NCBI GenBank assembly: GCA_934573935.1
Contig: CAKTMO010000008.1
Span: 1-64,000, forward strand
Direction of reading: 5' to 3'
Source: an uncultured Oscillospiraceae bacterium
GTDB taxonomy: Bacteria; Bacillota; Clostridia; Oscillospirales; Oscillospiraceae
DNA length: 64,000 nucleotides
Made by a program: the position numbers and the translations under genes. The notes beneath the pieces are model-generated. The model was not told the DNA's origin and ran no database searches. It saw only the letters and a program-made list of their open reading frames with translations. Position 1 is the stretch's first letter, and each line of letters starts with the position of its first letter. Positions 63,374 to 64,000 of this stretch are shown here, piece after piece.

Positions 63374-64000
63374 ATGGCAGGCTATATTACCCGCGGGCAG
63401 GAGAAGAGCGTGGTGCTCTCCGCCGCCCAGGTGGACGCGCTGGTAAGTGCCGGAAACGGCGACGCGGCGCTTTTGTATCTGCTGCTGCAGCGGCTGGACG
63501 GCCCTGTCTCGGCCGAGGCGCTTGCCCAGCGGCTTGGATGGAGCCAGCTGCGCCTTAGCGCGGCGGAGACCGCGCTGCAGGAGTTGGGCTTTCTGCGCCG
63601 TACCCAGCCGCCCCCGCCGCCCGCCGGTGAGCCGCGCCCCTATTCCGGCGAGGAACTGGCGGACCTGCTGGAGGGCGACAGCGGCTTTGCCATGCTGGTG
63701 TCCCAGACGGAGGAAAAGCTGGGCAAACGCCTGAAGACCGCCGATCTGCAGATCATCGCGGGTTTGTACGACGACCTGGGTATGCCGGTGGATGTGATCT
63801 ACTTGTTGGTGTGCCATTGCGTGGAACGGATCCAGCGCCGGTTTGGCGAGGGACGCCGTCCCACCCTGCGGCAGATCGAGAAGGAGGGCGCCTATTGGGT
63901 GCAGCTGGGCCTGATGGATCAGACCAGCGCGGGGAACTATCTGAAGGAGTATGCCCGCAAGCAGGAAAAGACCGCCGCCTATATGCAGGTGCTGCAGCTG
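63374..64000 (+). CDS. DnaD-domain protein, cut by the right edge
   Basis: 209 codons are visible, open at the window end. An N-terminal winged-helix-like part (VLSAAQVDALVSAGN, SAEALAQRLGWSQ) is followed by a Pro-rich link and a DnaD-type C-terminal domain (KRLKTADLQIIAGLYDDLGM, RPTLRQIEKEGAYWVQLGL). Such proteins help initiate or restart replication. AGGAGG precedes the ATG by seven bases. Confidence 0.85.
   Translation, partial: MAGYITRGQEKSVVLSAAQVDALVSAGNGDAALLYLLLQRLDGPVSAEALAQRLGWSQLRLSAAETALQELGFLRRTQPPPPPAGEPRPYSGEELADLLEGDSGFAMLVSQTEEKLGKRLKTADLQIIAGLYDDLGMPVDVIYLLVCHCVERIQRRFGEGRRPTLRQIEKEGAYWVQLGLMDQTSAGNYLKEYARKQEKTAAYMQVLQL

Overview
The window is a high-GC Clostridia chromosome segment carrying the replication origin. 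Germination protease Gpr, SpoVAC and a T-box glyS leader point to a spore-forming Firmicute. The gene set and codon usage resemble gut Oscillospiraceae (Flavonifractor/Oscillibacter type); this placement is inferred from protein character, not from a search. No rRNA, tRNA or CRISPR array was found.

Layout. 1-2460: a secreted DUF4430 protein cut by the left edge, preceded by a cobalamin riboswitch, its terminator and a strong promoter. 2.7-10.3 kb: an RND efflux pump with a coiled-coil insert, an unusual GAPDH, an ECF sigma/membrane partner pair and an unknown protein. 10.7-14.8 kb: an operon of two radical SAM proteins, mutY and tdk, then hpf. 15.1-18.2 kb: jag-yidC-yidD-rnpA-rpmH, transcribed away from the origin. 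18.3-28 kb: T-box/glyS, a 58-aa Cys-rich protein, a D,D-carboxypeptidase, alaX, a lipoprotein, rpsT, gpr, and a coupled pair made of a radical SAM/SPASM enzyme and a membrane protein with a Cys-Ala repeat tail. 28-39.7 kb: MATE transporter, then dnaA-oriC-dnaN-yaaA-recF-remB-gyrB-gyrA-trmO-rnhA. 40-63 kb: hemW, ferredoxin, spoVAC, nadE, an XRE-controlled paralogue of the 58-aa protein, aspS, hisS, mgsA, a MinD-like ATPase, rsmG, mscL, serS, parB, parA with parS sites, GH13, pbp2-mreD-mreC-maf-dut, a U32 peptidase and zapA. The right edge holds a truncated DnaD-domain gene.

The core is housekeeping: replication initiation, segregation, rod-shape synthesis, translation and membrane insertion. 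Nearly all genes from 40 to 63 kb lie on the minus strand, so they point toward dnaA, which suggests a local inversion. The intergenic spaces hold two families of structured dispersed repeats, several in multiple copies.

The most novel-looking items are the radical SAM/Cys-tail pair at 25.4-27.9 kb, the B12-riboswitched DUF4430 protein, the pair of 58-aa Cys-rich paralogues (one behind an operator palindrome) and the covarying multi-hairpin repeat family.
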